Positions 32,474 through 44,724 of a stretch of DNA of 64,000 bases are shown piece by piece. Under the pieces are notes generated by a model. That model was not told the origin of the DNA, did no database searches, and was given only the letters and a program-made list of their open reading frames with translations. Within the stretch, counting starts at the first letter, position 1. Each line of letters starts with the position of its first letter. The translations under genes and the position numbers were made by a program. Origin of the DNA: Lunularia cruciata (lineage: Eukaryota > Streptophyta > Marchantiopsida > Lunulariales > Lunulariaceae); assembly GCA_948567375.1 (NCBI GenBank), contig OX419762.1:43629034-43693033 (forward strand), read 5' to 3'.

Positions 32474-34164
32474 TTGAGCAACAAGAAATATTGAGCCATG
32501 GGAAGAAATTGTAATGGGGAGAAAAGATTAAGCCCATTGAAATGATGAGGGAGAAAATGCAACAAGGAGCAATGTTGAGCCACAAGAAGAAAATGTAATA
32601 TGGAGAAAATGTTGAGACTTGTGAAATGAAAAGGGAGAAAAAAATTTATCCATGTGAAATTTTGAGGAATTAGAAGAGCATGTAACATGGAGAAAATATT
32701 CAGCCATTGGTAGTCACAAAACAAATTCACATGATCAAGCTTAAATTTCTTAGGCATGTTTTCAAGTTCTTGCCTAAAGCACACACAAACACACATTGAT
32801 TGATAACTATGGCATCCTCATATATCAATTAGCATTCCATTATTGCACTAATTAATGCTTATAGACATCTTGTTAATCTTTTTGCTTGTAAGACTCCCAT
32901 ATGTCACAATTTTTTTGACCCATAGAAGTTTTATGGCTATAGGCTATGGACCATAAAACCTTCTTGGTACCCTCCTTGCACTAGCCATCAACCTTTTAAG
33001 ACTTATTGTAATTTTACTTTGCAATTTCCTTTTGGATCCCAAAAAAAGCCCCATTTGAACACCTCCCTAAATTCAAGTTAAATATACCTAACATGCCATA
33101 CCTTCACCATCAAAAGTCACTTAACTTGGTCAAGGCAATACTAATTTGGCACCTCTTGTATACTTAGTCAATTTGACCCTATAAAATTTAAAATGAAGGT
33201 CTAACTCTAATATAAAAGTCACATTTCAGTATGATAGAATCTGAAATTCTCTATTGAGTCATACTCTAAAATAGTCCTACTCCAATATAATCTAATTTAA
33301 AATTCACTGTCAAGTCATATGATTATCCAACAGCTAAATATTAGATGTCTCTTTTTATTTATCTATACTAACTTAGCAAGAGATATCTTTTATTCATTTA
33401 TTACTAAAATTATTTATTTATAAAAAAACTCCAAACAATCAAAACACTACAAACAATAATTGTGTACTCTATGGTATTAGGATATTACAAGCCATTAGTC
33501 TTTGATTATCAAACAACTCCAAAGCTCAAGGAAATATGCATCTCTCATCTTGAAAAACTAGTGCTTCTTCTAGTTGAGAAAGTTATAATCATCTATGACC
33601 ATCAGAATCTTCAATCTACTCATACACATCTTCTTTTAGATGTACTTTGGTGCCACTTCTTTTATAAAATGTTTTAGAAATCAATCTCAAAAAAGTTCAA
33701 CTTGCTCATTTTGTTGTGAATTTATCACAAATCATATGAACTAAACTAGTTACTTGGTTTGCTTATGTCATCTTAACATTACCACATGCTCATCAACCTC
33801 ACCTGTAATGACCTTGGATCTTGTAAATGAATACTTGTAATAGCTCTCTCATGTGGTAAGATGCACAAACAAGTACTTTTGTGAGCTAAAGCATTTTCTT
33901 GACAAACAAACTATTATCATACAAATATAAATCATGACACATGTATGATTGTCAATATCATAAACTATAGAAGCACAACTCAAATAAGAAGTCACATACA
34001 AACTACAACGTGCCACAATAATCACATGATCAAATGATCATATCTCATTACTCAATACTCTCTTCCAACAAGCATTGATAACACCATCAAGCCACACCCA
34101 CTCTAGCTTAAAGAATCTAGATTGCACTCTCCTTTTCCTTTATTCACCATAAGGAGGAGCTCAA
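32474..34164. other. Unassigned; short phrases repeated, with an inverted T-LTR fragment
   Basis: The first ~250 bp repeat phrases such as GAGCCA, GGAGAAAAT and GCAACAAGGAGCAA that also occur before copy C. About 33895-34015 reads, in reverse, like the start of the family T LTR (GACTTCTTAT, TGAGTT, TATGATATT). No gene is recognised. Confidence 0.35.
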
Positions 34165-36082
34165 ATGTGTCATGATATTTGCAAAGCCTAAGCAAGTTTG
34201 ATACGATGCGGAGTGAGGATCTTGACGTCCATAATTTTATCGTAAGGTACTCATGGGTTACTTGGAGGTATCCATCTACTATGTTAGGTTCATCTACTAC
34301 TACTAGATTCTTTATTTGGTTTTTAGAATCAACATTTTTGTGAATTGAATTGTTTTTTCTTTAAGAAGAGGCATTTTTGTGTTTAGAGGCAAATTTTGAA
34401 TAACCCTTCTCCGACGCTCTCTTTTTGGTCAAGTGTTATGCACTTCTCCCTCTGGTCTTGTGCTACTATGCCCACTTAGGGTCTAATATATATGTGATTA
34501 TGTGTCCAAATGGGATTTTATTTATTTTATTAGAAGCATTGTCTTAAGACCTTTGCATAGACACTAAAATCTTGGTGTTTGGAGGTCTATAGTAAAAGTT
34601 AAAACCATCTAAATACAACTTTGGCTAAAGATACCTTTGGCGTAGAACACACCTTTGGGTAGGAGTGCAAAATTGGGTAAGATGGTACCATCAGAATGAT
34701 ATAGATCATTGGAGTGGTACACATCTTAAAGTAAGAACTACCACAACACAAACTTTTGAGCATACTTATCTCTTTAATTACATATCCAAATAGAGACTTT
34801 TTTGTTTAGTTGGAATCATCTTCTCAAGTGATTTCTATAGACACCTGAATTATGGCATTTGGAGGTCTATAGCAAAATTTTAAACCATACAAGACATCCT
34901 TGGGGTTGGAATATTTGATAATTTTGGCTTAACACCTATAATAACATAACAACAGTTGGACTTTTGAGACAAGTTAAGGCTAACATCCAATGGTTTCATG
35001 TCCATTTGTGGTGGGCTAGGGTAGTTCTTTATATGGGTTTGGGAGCATTGGGAAGCATTGCATGATTTGATAAGGAAGGAATTTGGAGCAATATGGAGTT
35101 AGTGAGGATTGAGTGTGTAGGAGTTCTTGATTGATTGTTTGCTAGGGATTGAAAGAGAAAGGTTTGAGAGTTAAAGATTTCTTAATTGATCAATGAGAAT
35201 TGACTGAGAAGAGGTTTCAAGATTTCAATGAAGGAAGTTTCAGAGTTTTGATCAAAAGAGAAAGGAATTGAGAGTGGGTTTTAATAGGAAGCATTCTTGA
35301 TGGATTGTGCAAGAAACTTACAGTGTGTTTTTACATAAAGAGTTTTTACTAATAGTGCAAAGAATGGAATGTGTGTTTTGATATGAAAGGTTCTTATCTA
35401 ATAGAGGAAGAAAAGGATAAGTGTTTTTGATAAAAAAAAAATACTTATCCTTATAGTGATTTTGTTTCAAGTTTTTTTGATAAATTGACAAAGGAAGAAA
35501 GGAGTGGTGTTTTTAAGAGTTTTGGATTAATTAATAGAGAATTGAGAGGTTGGAGGATTCTATGAGTTCTTTTGATTGTGGATTGATAAGATTGTACTTT
35601 GTAAACTTCTTTGAATAAATATTTTGAGTTTAATCAATGCATTGAACTAAGGGTTTTGTGATATATTTCAAGTGTTGTGTTTAAAATGAATGAGAAGTAA
35701 AATTGAGAAAGTAATTGGGTTAAATTAGCATTTGTAGCCAAACAAACCTAGTTTCTATTTAGCAAGGATTTTGATCTTTTTGTAATTAGAAACTAGACTC
35801 CATGACATTATTTGTACCATTACAAATACCATTCATATTGTATTCAAGGAACCATTAGGATTGGACTACCAAGCCGCTCCAAGTGCAATACTTCAAAATG
35901 AAGTTCTAAAGAGCTCACTTCTTCTATGTTGAGATTTTTGAGCTCTTGGCTATGGTGGATAGAGTTTGGCAAGTGCAACCTGAATTCTTTGAGCTAGAGT
36001 ATGTGTGTCTTGATTATGTAATCATTATCTTTTGGCAAAGGGAATTGATTGTTGAGACTTGATTTCTGATCGTTTGATTACA
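34165..36082 (+). mobile_element. Family T LTR interrupted by a ~1.5-kb insertion
   Basis: 34165-34330 matches the 5' half of the T LTR (GAGCAAG, GGATCTT, ATAATTTTATC, ACTCATGGGTTACTTGG). About 35810-36082 matches its 3' half (CCAAGC-GCTCCAAG, AGAGCTCACTTCTTCTATGTTGA, TTTGAGCTAGAGT, ending GATTACA). The ~1.5 kb between is unrelated and contains an imperfect internal repeat near 34450-34640 and 34770-34900. I could not define the insertion's ends. Confidence 0.5.
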
Positions 36083-36098
36083 TAAAAGAAGTTTAGAG

Positions 36099-36613
36099 TG
36101 GCACTTTGGAGTTTGTGTTTGACTTCTTATATGAGTTATGATTCTACATTGTATGATATTACAAAAATGTATGTTGTGTAGCAATTATATTTGCATGACA
36201 ACTATCACAAAATTTGTAGCACCTGAGCAAGTTTTCTAGGATACTAGAGTAAGGATCTTAGCAATTATAATTTTATCAAAAGCTACTTATAGGTTACTTG
36301 GTGGCAGCCATCTATTAAGTTAGGGTTTTTTATTTAGCCATTAAATTCACCATTTACATCATTACAACTATCATTTGCACAATCACATGTGCCATTATGG
36401 TTGGACTTCCAAGCTGCTCCAAGGAGTATATTTCAAAGTGCAATTCCAAGTAGTTCATTTCTTCTATGTTAGGCCATGGAGTCCTTGGCTATGGTGGATA
36501 GAGGCTGCAAGTGCAATTTGGATTCTTTGAGCTAGAGTGGGTGTGGCTTTATGATATAATTAGTGGCTGATGATAGTGAGTGTTGATATTTAATTTCAGA
36601 TCATTTCATTACA
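36099..36613 (+). repeat. Family T LTR (complete copy)
   Basis: About 515 bp from TGGCACTTTGGAG to CATTACA. It aligns along its length with 41797-42289. It begins only 16 bp after the previous T LTR-like block ends, so the true LTR limits may differ from those given. Confidence 0.55.
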
Positions 36614-38002
36614 AAGAAGAAGTGAATGGGATCATATGTAAGAATTGTGAGCATTGGTAGTGTCCCTAGGCCTATTGCGATTAATGGTACCTTCAGAAAA
36701 TTGTGCTCAATTTCATGTATTGTTGATAGTTTGAATGATAGACATTAAAATTTTGTTGACTTTTGTTAAGATTTTACAATTAGGTTGACCATGTGTAGAG
36801 ATGCTTCTCAAATTTCCTTATCCTTAGACTAAGGTTTAATTGAGGAATCAATTTGAGACTGTGAAGGTGAAATTGAAGATTGGTAGTTGTAGATTTTGGA
36901 CAAGTGCAAAATTGAGATTGGATTTTGGAACTCATCCTCTTGAAATAAAGATTTGGAATTCCACACCCTTCAAATTGGAGAATTTGGCTAGATTTAAGGG
37001 CCAATTTTGGTGGAGATGAGTTCTACATGTTGAATTTGAGCGCCCACTCTCCCAAATCCATGAGTTGAATTTGGTAGAAGTTGCTTGAATTAGGGTAGAA
37101 TTTAATGAAGATTGACTAGATTTGGAGAGAGAAGTCAGATTTGGAGAGGTTTGAATTGGCAAGAAGATAGATTTCATTTGGGCATTTAGAGGCTTCAAGG
37201 CATAAAACTATGGAATAGAAAGGCTACAAACACCAACAAGCCAACTTGTTGGTATGAGAAGTTGTCAAAATCAGCCCACTCATTAGTTATTGTGCATAAT
37301 CAAGTTTGAATTCTAGACCTTTAGTTCTTGCATTATCTCTTTACCCAATTATTTTGCTCCTACTTGTTGTACTAAGAACCAATGGAATCATATTTATACT
37401 TGTGAGCTTTAGCTAAGAGAGTACATTTGATCACATCCTTAGTAGATAGATTTTCTTATTATGTCAAAATAAAAAATGGTGGTAGGTCTAATTTGATTAG
37501 ATTTGTGAGATGGAGGATTACCATTTGGAGTTCTTATAATTGGACCCCTCTATTCTCTACTTTATAATTTTATTCCATATTTGTTTGAGATTTGATATTG
37601 GACCTCTTCTATTCACTACTTCATGTTTTTGTTCCATTGTTTTAGACTCCTTGATATTTGGAGCGTTAGTGCTTTAGTGTGCTCTTGGTAGTGAATTTGG
37701 AGTAATGATATGTTAGAATACCTATGTTTTTTTCTCGTGATGCAAGAAGTGATGACCTATAAATACTGAAAGTATATGTTGTGATAGCAAGTTACAAGTT
37801 GCACTTTCTTCTAGTATAGTTGCCAAGGTTGGGGGTACATAAGTGGCATTAGTAGGTGTTGTTTGGATATATGGGGTACTTGGTAGTGCCACTTGGTCAT
37901 TATAGTTGCAATGTTCAAGGTGCATTATCACAATGGAGTTTTCTATGGATTGCAATGCAATACATTATGAGTTTAAGTGGAGTGGTATATGATGTTGGCC
38001 AA
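36614..38002 (+). other. Family T leader/gag zone, unrecognisable
   Basis: Lies between the T LTR and T pol, where leader and gag are expected. Frames are short and no zinc knuckle is visible. Confidence 0.35.
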
Positions 38003-38283
38003 CAAAGCGTAATGAGGAAGTAGATTGATTCTAATGCCAAGTTTGACACAAGAGTTGACCCAATTGAGAGATCACATTGAGTTATCACACCATTATTGTA
38101 GGATAGATGAGATTTATGGGATCTCTAAAGACCTAAATTAGATCTCAAAGTGTAATGAGGAAGTAGATTGATTCTAATGCCAAGTTTGACACAAGAGTTG
38201 ATCCGATTGAGAGATCACATTGAGTTCTCACACCATTATTGTAGGATAGATGAGATTATGGGATCTCTAAAGACCTAAATTAC
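38003..38283. repeat. Tandem duplication, 143-bp period
   Basis: Two nearly identical units start at AAAGCGTAATGAGG (about 38004) and AAAGTGTAATGAGG (about 38147). They differ at only a few positions, so the duplication is much younger than the surrounding decayed pol sequence. Confidence 0.85.
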
Positions 38284-39452
38284 ATCTTGGGAAGTGCAAA
38301 TTCTTCCAAGATCAAGTTGAGTATTTGGGTTACCACCCTATCTATCATGGTAGACTTGGTGTTTCAACAAACCATGGTGGAAGCTATTGCATGTATTATT
38401 TTACCTATAGATCTGAGTACAAATCAAGCATTCCTTGGATTGGTGAACTTTTATTGCAAACATGTGAGAGGATTTGGTGCAATTACCAAGGACTTGATGA
38501 AACTAACCAAGCTTTCATAGGAGTAGTGTTGGGAAGATGAGAAGGAGAGAGATCTTGTAGAGCTCAAGGAGAAGTTAACGTCATCCCATATCCTTAGGAG
38601 ACCAATCAAAGAACATCTATTCCAAGTTCATGTTATTTGGAGTATGTTAGGGCTTGGAGTAGTGCTCATTCAATATGATGATGAGGGGAAAGAGTTTGTG
38701 GTGGCTTATGCTAATTGTTCCAGAAATTAAATAGAGGCCAAGTATAGTTTGTATGAGGAGGAGTGCTTGGTAGTAGTGTAGGAAATTAAAAAAATTTATA
38801 CTACTTGTTTGGGAACCCTTTCACTCTCATCATTGATATCAACTACTAAAGTGATTGATAAAGAGAAATAAGCTTTCTAGGAAGCTTATGCAATGGGCTC
38901 TGATTTTTCAAGAGTATAATTTCAAAGTTATTCATAAACTTGGAGTAGTGAACCGTGATGCGGATGGGTTGAGTAGAAACCCACGTACCAACCAACATGA
39001 TCAAATAGAAGCATGTTGGCATGGTGAGATGGATGAGAAGATGGTGAAAAGTTGGTATGCATTTTCCTTTTGGTTATATTAATTGGGGCTTTGGTAGTAT
39101 CTCTCTTAGCATAGATAGGAGAAGTTATTGAGGTTTGTGATCCAAGGCATGGAGATATTGGTACTTGGCAATAAGATATTCATGATGATGTCTTGGTGAT
39201 GGACTATTTGTGCATTAGCATTGTGGGTGGTATCATTAGTGCCAAGGAAAGAGACCATATCCTTCAACAAGCCATGTGGTTTAGATTGGAGGATAGATAT
39301 CTTATTTTGGTATGATAGGATGGTAGAGTAGTAACCCTTTCATCTCAAAACCAATATTGGTATTATATGCTCATGAGGAGCTTAGGAAATTGTGAATAAA
39401 GTGGACATATAGCTTACTTAGAGTCATTATTGGTGGTGTAGCATGAGGACAA

Positions 39453-39481
<29 letters not shown>
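38284..39481 (+). pseudogene. RT/RNase H remnant of family T
   Basis: The RT connection block reads NQAFLGLVNFYCKHVRGFGAI with TKDLMKLTK, a standard gypsy signature. RNase H landmarks follow: VVAYANCSRN, YEEECLVVV and VVNRDADGLSRNP near 38960. Frames are broken. An AT microsatellite and solo LTR D end this segment. Confidence 0.7.
39452..39475. repeat. (AT)n microsatellite
   Basis: About twelve uninterrupted AT dinucleotides. Confidence 0.9.
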
Positions 39482-39484
<3 letters not shown>

Positions 39485-40218
39485 AATACTCCGAGGACAA
39501 GAGAAGAGAGAAAACACAGATTGCACACTCAAACATTCGATGCCCCAAGGGAGCACCTTCTCTTTATTATATAGACAAAGAGGATCTCCTACAAGGAAGC
39601 TACACCATAGGATTAGGGACACAGATAGGTGACATGTCAGCAAGCTCCACCCTTGGATTACTTACTTGGATGGGTGACCTGTCTGGTCTAGGTCCTATCT
39701 GGTTGGTCAAACGGCTTTGACCGGAGGGAATCTTTCAAGGAATCTTCCTGTAGGAATCTCAGAATCACATGAGTAAGGTACCGTTGGAAAGCTCTCGACG
39801 AGACAAACTGGGGGGAGGGAAGGCCAGCCTTTCCTCTATTGGGGGGGGAATCTGCACATTTTCAAGGCCTAATTCATCCGTTTAGGCCTCCGAAATTGCC
39901 TTCAAAGATTTCAGGCATATTTCGGTTCCTACTCTATTAGTAGAAGTCCCCTTTTGGTGATACCTCTTTCTGATCTGTTTAGTCCATCATGTGTAACATC
40001 CTTCCAGATGTTACCAAACCAATTCTCACCTTTAAATCATATGTCTAGCTATTGGTTCTAAGGTTCTCAAGTCTATTTCGGTTTCTGCCCTATTAGTAGA
40101 AGTACTCTTTTGGTGATACTTCTATCTGATCTATTTTGACCATCATGTATAACATCATTCTAGATGTTACCAAACCAAATTTCACATCTAGATCATATGG
40201 CTAACCCTTGGTATTACA
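39482..40218 (+). mobile_element. Solo LTR, family S (copy D)
   Basis: 737 bp with an 8-bp inverted terminus TGTAATAC...GTATTACA and a perfect GTTGT duplication on both sides. It contains an internal tandem duplication with a 156-bp period (CTATTAG at 39934 and 40090). Best preserved of the four S copies. Inserted into family T integrase. Confidence 0.92.
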
Positions 40219-41002
40219 GTTGTCAAGTATGTGGTTTGTGATCAAGTTAGAGTATCATTCAATGCTCTTGCACCATAGTTACATGCACTACCTAGATTGG
40301 ATTCTTAGTCATTTTGGTGCACCAATTGAGGTTTTGATTAATCAAGGTATATAGGTCTTGGATAGTGTTAGGTCTTGTGTGACAAGGCATTGATTTATCA
40401 TTGTATTACATCTTGAGATCACCTTGAGACAAATGGTATAGTAGAAAGAGTTGTGTAGACGATGAAGAGAAGATTGCATAAGTATGATTTGCAAAGAGAC
40501 CACTTGGGAGATTGGGATCTCTAGTAGCCTTGGTTGGCTGTGGGCTATTGATTGAGCCTGCAAGTCTCCTTATCATCTTTCTCTCTCTACTTCTCACTTT
40601 ATGGATGAGATCAAGATTTACCTATAGTTAATTGGCATGATGCTACTATAGTTTTGGACTTGAATGATCCACATGTATGGGTAAGTGCATGTTCTCCTTT
40701 GGAGGATGATGCTAATAGCCTTTGAGAACTTAGTATTGTTCAATATAAGGATACATTATGTTATATCACTATTTGAGGAAGAGGTTATAGATCTTCCATC
40801 CGTCAATTTCATCCAAGGGATAGTGTATATCTCCAACAAAATACATAAACTATTCTTGATGTGACTATAAGCCACACCATCTTGAGAGTGCACAAGGTTT
40901 TGCCTTTTGGAGTCCTCATGTTGGAAGGATGTAATGGTGTTGTTTCAAGGATCATGTGTGCAATTGTGCACCATGCCACCTCTCAAACATTGATGTCACA
41001 AT
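40219..41002 (+). pseudogene. Integrase C-terminal part of family T
   Basis: Frames read a degraded LETNGIVERV (the TNG..ER block with the catalytic Glu) near 40430, FHPRDSVYLQQNT near 40815, then TILRVHKVLPFGVLMLEG and a terminal CNCAPCHLSNID. The latter is a gypsy integrase tail I have seen in plant elements. Frameshifts separate these pieces. Confidence 0.65.
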
Positions 41003-41456
41003 TGTAAAAGACAAAGGAGAGAATAGGAGAATGAAATATCATAAGGGAATGTCAAATTAAAACTCCCAATCAAGTTAAACTCTAAATGTCTAGCATGAGC
41101 TTGGGGTTTGTTATTTACAGCAAAGCAATACAAGGCTCTTGAAAAGCTTCCTTTTCAATGCCGCCTTCTTGAAATGCAAGTTAAGCTACCCAAGAAGCTT
41201 CCAATGAAGCTTCATTCTAGAAGCCACTTACTTGGAATACAAGCTAAGCTAACTATTAACTTGGTGTGTAGGTTACCCAATCCTTGTGAAGAACCTAGAA
41301 ACTTTCCACCAAGAAGCTTCCTAGGTGTTTTTAGAAAACTTTACCAAAATGTTTCCTAGATGTTTCTATAACATTCTGAAAATTTCTAGCTATATTTAAC
41401 TTATCTTACTAGCTCATATTCTCTACTTACTTATCTACTAACTCTATATTATTACA
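41003..41456 (-). mobile_element. Solo LTR of family H, diverged
   Basis: 454 bp from TGTAAAAGACA to TTATTACA in the minus orientation with no internal sequence. It keeps AAGAAGCTTCC, GAAGCTTC and a CATGAGCTTGG segment but is far from the other H LTRs. Flanks are ACAAT and ATACA, not a clear duplication. Confidence 0.75.
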
Positions 41457-41796
41457 ATACAATGATGGACCCAAGCTTGGCATGTATAAGTATACATGCA
41501 AGCTTGTGATTTATGTTATATCTTTTAGTGAAGTTATTATTATGTTAATGTGTGATAGATGTTCAAGGGATGGCATATGGCATGTTTGAACTCTCCTCTC
41601 ATGGTAGTTCCTCAAGGGCAATATCTATGTCCTTGATGTACTTGACACTATAGCTAGTTCAAACCTTAAGTGGTATGTAGATGACTAACAATGAGGCTAG
41701 AGAGTAACCTTGCTTTTTGATCTTTGCAATCATCACATACTTGGAGTAGATATATATCTAAAGTTAAAAAGACCTAATTGCCAACTAAGGGGCAAT
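41457..41796 (+). other. Family T 3' untranslated region
   Basis: No ORF. It ends in CTAAGGGGCAAT, a polypurine-like tract placed directly before the T LTR at 41797. Confidence 0.4.
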
Positions 41797-42289
41797 TGTG
41801 GCACTTTGGAGCTTATGTATGACTTCTTATATGAATTGTGTTTTTATAGTGTTTGATGTTGACAATTATATATGTAGTGTGGTGATGTATATTTCATAAC
41901 AACTATCATAACATTTGTAGCACCTAAGCAAATTTTCTAGGACATTGGAGTGAAGATCTTGGCAGTCATAATTTTATCAATAGCTACTCATGGGTTACTT
42001 GGTAGCAACCATCTACTATGTTAGACTTGTTTATTTAGCTGTTACAGTCACCATTTACATCATCAGATATGACGGACTTCCATGTTGGTCCAAGGAGTAT
42101 ACTTCAAGTGCAACTCTAGAGAGCTCACTTCTTCTATGTTGAGCCTTTGAGCTCTTGGCTATAATGGGTAGAGACCAAAAATTGCAACTTGGATTCTATA
42201 AGCTAGAGTTGGTGTGGCTTGATGGTGTAATCAATGCTTATTGGTAGAGAGTATTGAAGGTTGAAATATAATTTTTGATCATCTGATTA
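41797..42289 (+). repeat. Family T LTR (3' copy)
   Basis: About 493 bp starting TGTGGCACTTTGGAG, matching 36099-36613. Another T LTR start (TGTTGCACTTTGGAG) follows at 42291 and fades by about 42365. A short reverse-oriented T piece lies at 42390-42425. Confidence 0.55.
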
Positions 42290-42440
42290 TTGTTGCACTT
42301 TGGAGTTTATATGTGATTTCTTATATGAATTTTTTTCTATAGTATATGATGTTGACAAAAATGTATATTAACACGATAAACTCTAAACACAAAAGAAGTG
42401 AACTCTCTAGAGTTGCACTTCTTTTGTGTATACCCCTCCC

Positions 42441-42602
42441 TAGGAAGCCAAGGAGTCCAGCACTAACAGCACATCCAATGGCACATCTGATACTTCCGAC
42501 AGTGTTGCACACCCCAAGAAAGCTGATGCTTTGCACCCGCCAGGGGGGAACCTTCTGTTTGCAAAGCAAACAAAGAGGAAAAGCCTCAAAGTTGTCAATT
42601 AA
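42441..42602 (+). CDS. Possible orphan terminal exon
   Basis: A pyrimidine-rich CCCCTCCCTAG acceptor-like site is followed by an open frame starting EAKESSTNSTSNG and ending KQTKRKSLKVVN before TAA at 42600-42602. Its Ser/Thr-rich then basic composition and higher GC differ from the AT-rich transposons on its left. I recognise no domain. If real, it is the last exon of a plus-strand gene whose upstream exons lie beyond or within the transposon stack. Confidence 0.3.
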
Positions 42603-42689
42603 AACCCTAACATAGTAAACTGCCACCTCCAAGTAACCCATAAGTAACTAATGATAAAACCAGGGCTGCAAAGATACTCACTCCAACGA

Positions 42690-43735
42690 CCTAACAAACT
42701 TGCTTAGGTGCTGCAAATGTCTTGACATTATTTTCCACCTGCAGCAACACTCAATATATTCTATAAAATTGTGCGGGGATACATCAACATATGGCAACAA
42801 AATCGTTCATTCCTCTACTTTCATTATGGATGTTATTGATGTATGCAAAATGCACTGTTTGATTGTGATATTTCCTGTAACAGGTTTGAATTTTAGCTAC
42901 TTGTTGTTGTGTTTCAAGTCCACCTCTTTCTCACAAACTGCCTTCAATATGTTCTCTAGAAACATGAAGCTGCTCAAGGTTAGATTCATAGGCCTGTCAC
43001 ATATCAAAATGATATTACCCATAAATAGCAATGAAAAGATCCATATCAAGGCGGGCTGATTGTTCTTCAACCACAAGAGTTGCGGAAGGGAGCGAACCCA
43101 CAGTCGAGCTGAATCACCTGCTACTGGTAGAGACGACTTGAATCAGAAACCCACGGGCGTTTGGTCAGCTCATTGTATCCAGCAACTTTCCATCCTCATG
43201 AGTGATCACACGAGTAAGTTGTGCAGGAAAGGCTACTTATTTTGCACAAGGAAAAACATGCCAAACCTAAAGTCGTGATGCTAGGGAGCGTTGAATGTCT
43301 CAGGTTTCGTGGATGCCAACTGTCTTCCAACCACACTTACGTCGCAACATAGAAAATTCAGAGTTGATTCGAATAGTTCGCACGTTATGCTCTCGCAAAT
43401 AGTGAAGTAAAGGATAGTGAGATCCAAAATGCGGCGCTCCATAGAACACTGTGGCTTCAAGCTTCTCCAGAGTTTCGAGTACAAATCTCTTGCTAGCGTA
43501 GCCAAGTTTTTAACATCCAAACAAACCTGCTACAAACACAATGGCCCGCCAAATCACACGACAGTTTTGGCCAATCTCTGCCAATGTGATAATAGGTTGA
43601 GCCAAAATTTCTCCCAGCAAATAGGTGTCGATTTGTCCACGATAACCTGGCTTGGTTAGACCAGCTCCATAATAGATACATAATATATGAGCTTGAGGAA
43701 AAGCCTCAGAAAACAAAGTAATCAACCAAGATTTT
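42690..43735 (-). pseudogene. Alpha/beta-hydrolase (SERAC1/NLR-associated type) relic
   Basis: Minus-strand frames read, in order, WLITLFSEAFPQAHILCIYY, IDTYLLGEILAQP with IGQNCRV, YASKRFVLETLEKLEA, VFYGAPHFGSHYPLL, then INSEFSMLRRKCGWKTVG and THEDGKLLDTMS. This order matches the alpha/beta-hydrolase domain of SERAC1-like proteins, also found at the N-terminus of a class of NLR immune receptors in non-flowering plants. The GHSxGG nucleophile region is replaced by VAGLFGC and a stop near 43513, and more stops follow. No NB-ARC motif is seen downstream. A pseudogene fragment is the simplest reading. Confidence 0.55.
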
Positions 43736-44724
43736 CAACAATCTGTCTTTATTCATGCCCTGGAGTACCCTTCATCGCTTTCAACTTCTCTATGGAAATC
43801 GTAAAAGAATATGATCTCTAAATCTACTAATTCTGAAGCAGGCCTTACATCTCAAACAATCGCTTACCTGGTAGCGAATTCAAACAAGGTCATTATGCCA
43901 TAACATTCTTCCACTTGTCTTGAATTAACTAGTGAGGTAGTCTTGTACCATTCTTATCTGCAGAGGCAAGACAGCATACGATGTTTCTTAATGAAATAAG
44001 AGAACATCACAAGCTATTCTGGTGACCACACTCAAGCTTGAAAAAACTTGTTACTCAAGTGCATAGTTCAGATCTTGGGCTATACAAGAACTTGTACTGC
44101 GATAGTTTATATGGAAAGCTTACTCTTTTGCAACGTTGCCATTATACATCAACATTTCCTGAGAGTTGGATGTTACCTTATTCTGCTCGAGATGACAGAA
44201 ATAACTCTCTCTTTCTCTCTCAAGACAATTAGTGATGCTTTGTGTGAGAACAAGATCGAGTCACAAGTTATTTTGATGACCAGACCAAACCTCAATAGAA
44301 CCTGTCACTCAAATCATTACTTCATATCCTTACTCAACACAAACTTGTTTTGCCATAACTTAAATAGAAAAGGATACCCGTCTGCAGTGCTGGTGCTGTT
44401 CATCAGCAGTTCCTCCTGAGCTGGAACCCGCCATAGACCTTGCTACAGATGATGGCCAACATGCGCTTGTTCTCATTAGACACAAAAACTCAATGCTCTC
44501 GTCGGACAACGTTGGTTTCCTCCGAAATTAGTATCTTGAATGTAACCATAAAACTTCATAATGATCAGACGGCAAGTCAAATATGGCAATTGATGCGCAT
44601 AGTGGATGATCTCAAGGACCTACTAATAAGCACGAATGAGGGGTAAGGAGATCAGGCTCAAAACTTGGTTACAAAACTTATGTGACGAACTGCACTCATA
44701 GCACTCATAGAACTATTGCATACA
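43736..44724. other. Low-copy DNA with a faint ~250-bp tandem repeat
   Basis: No gene is recognised. Text near 43980-44065 (GATG, GAGAACA, TCACAAG, TATT, TGATGACCA-like) recurs imperfectly near 44232-44320, suggesting an old tandem duplication. Confidence 0.35.

Noticed and set aside
2292-40218. Reading family S blocks as paired LTRs of one or two giant elements.
   Set aside because: Each block has its own matching or near-matching 5-bp flanking duplication, which fits four independent insertions reduced to solo LTRs.
43070-43140. A tRNA-like stretch (GGGTTCGCTCCC on the minus strand).
   Set aside because: No cloverleaf with acceptor and anticodon stems can be drawn around it.
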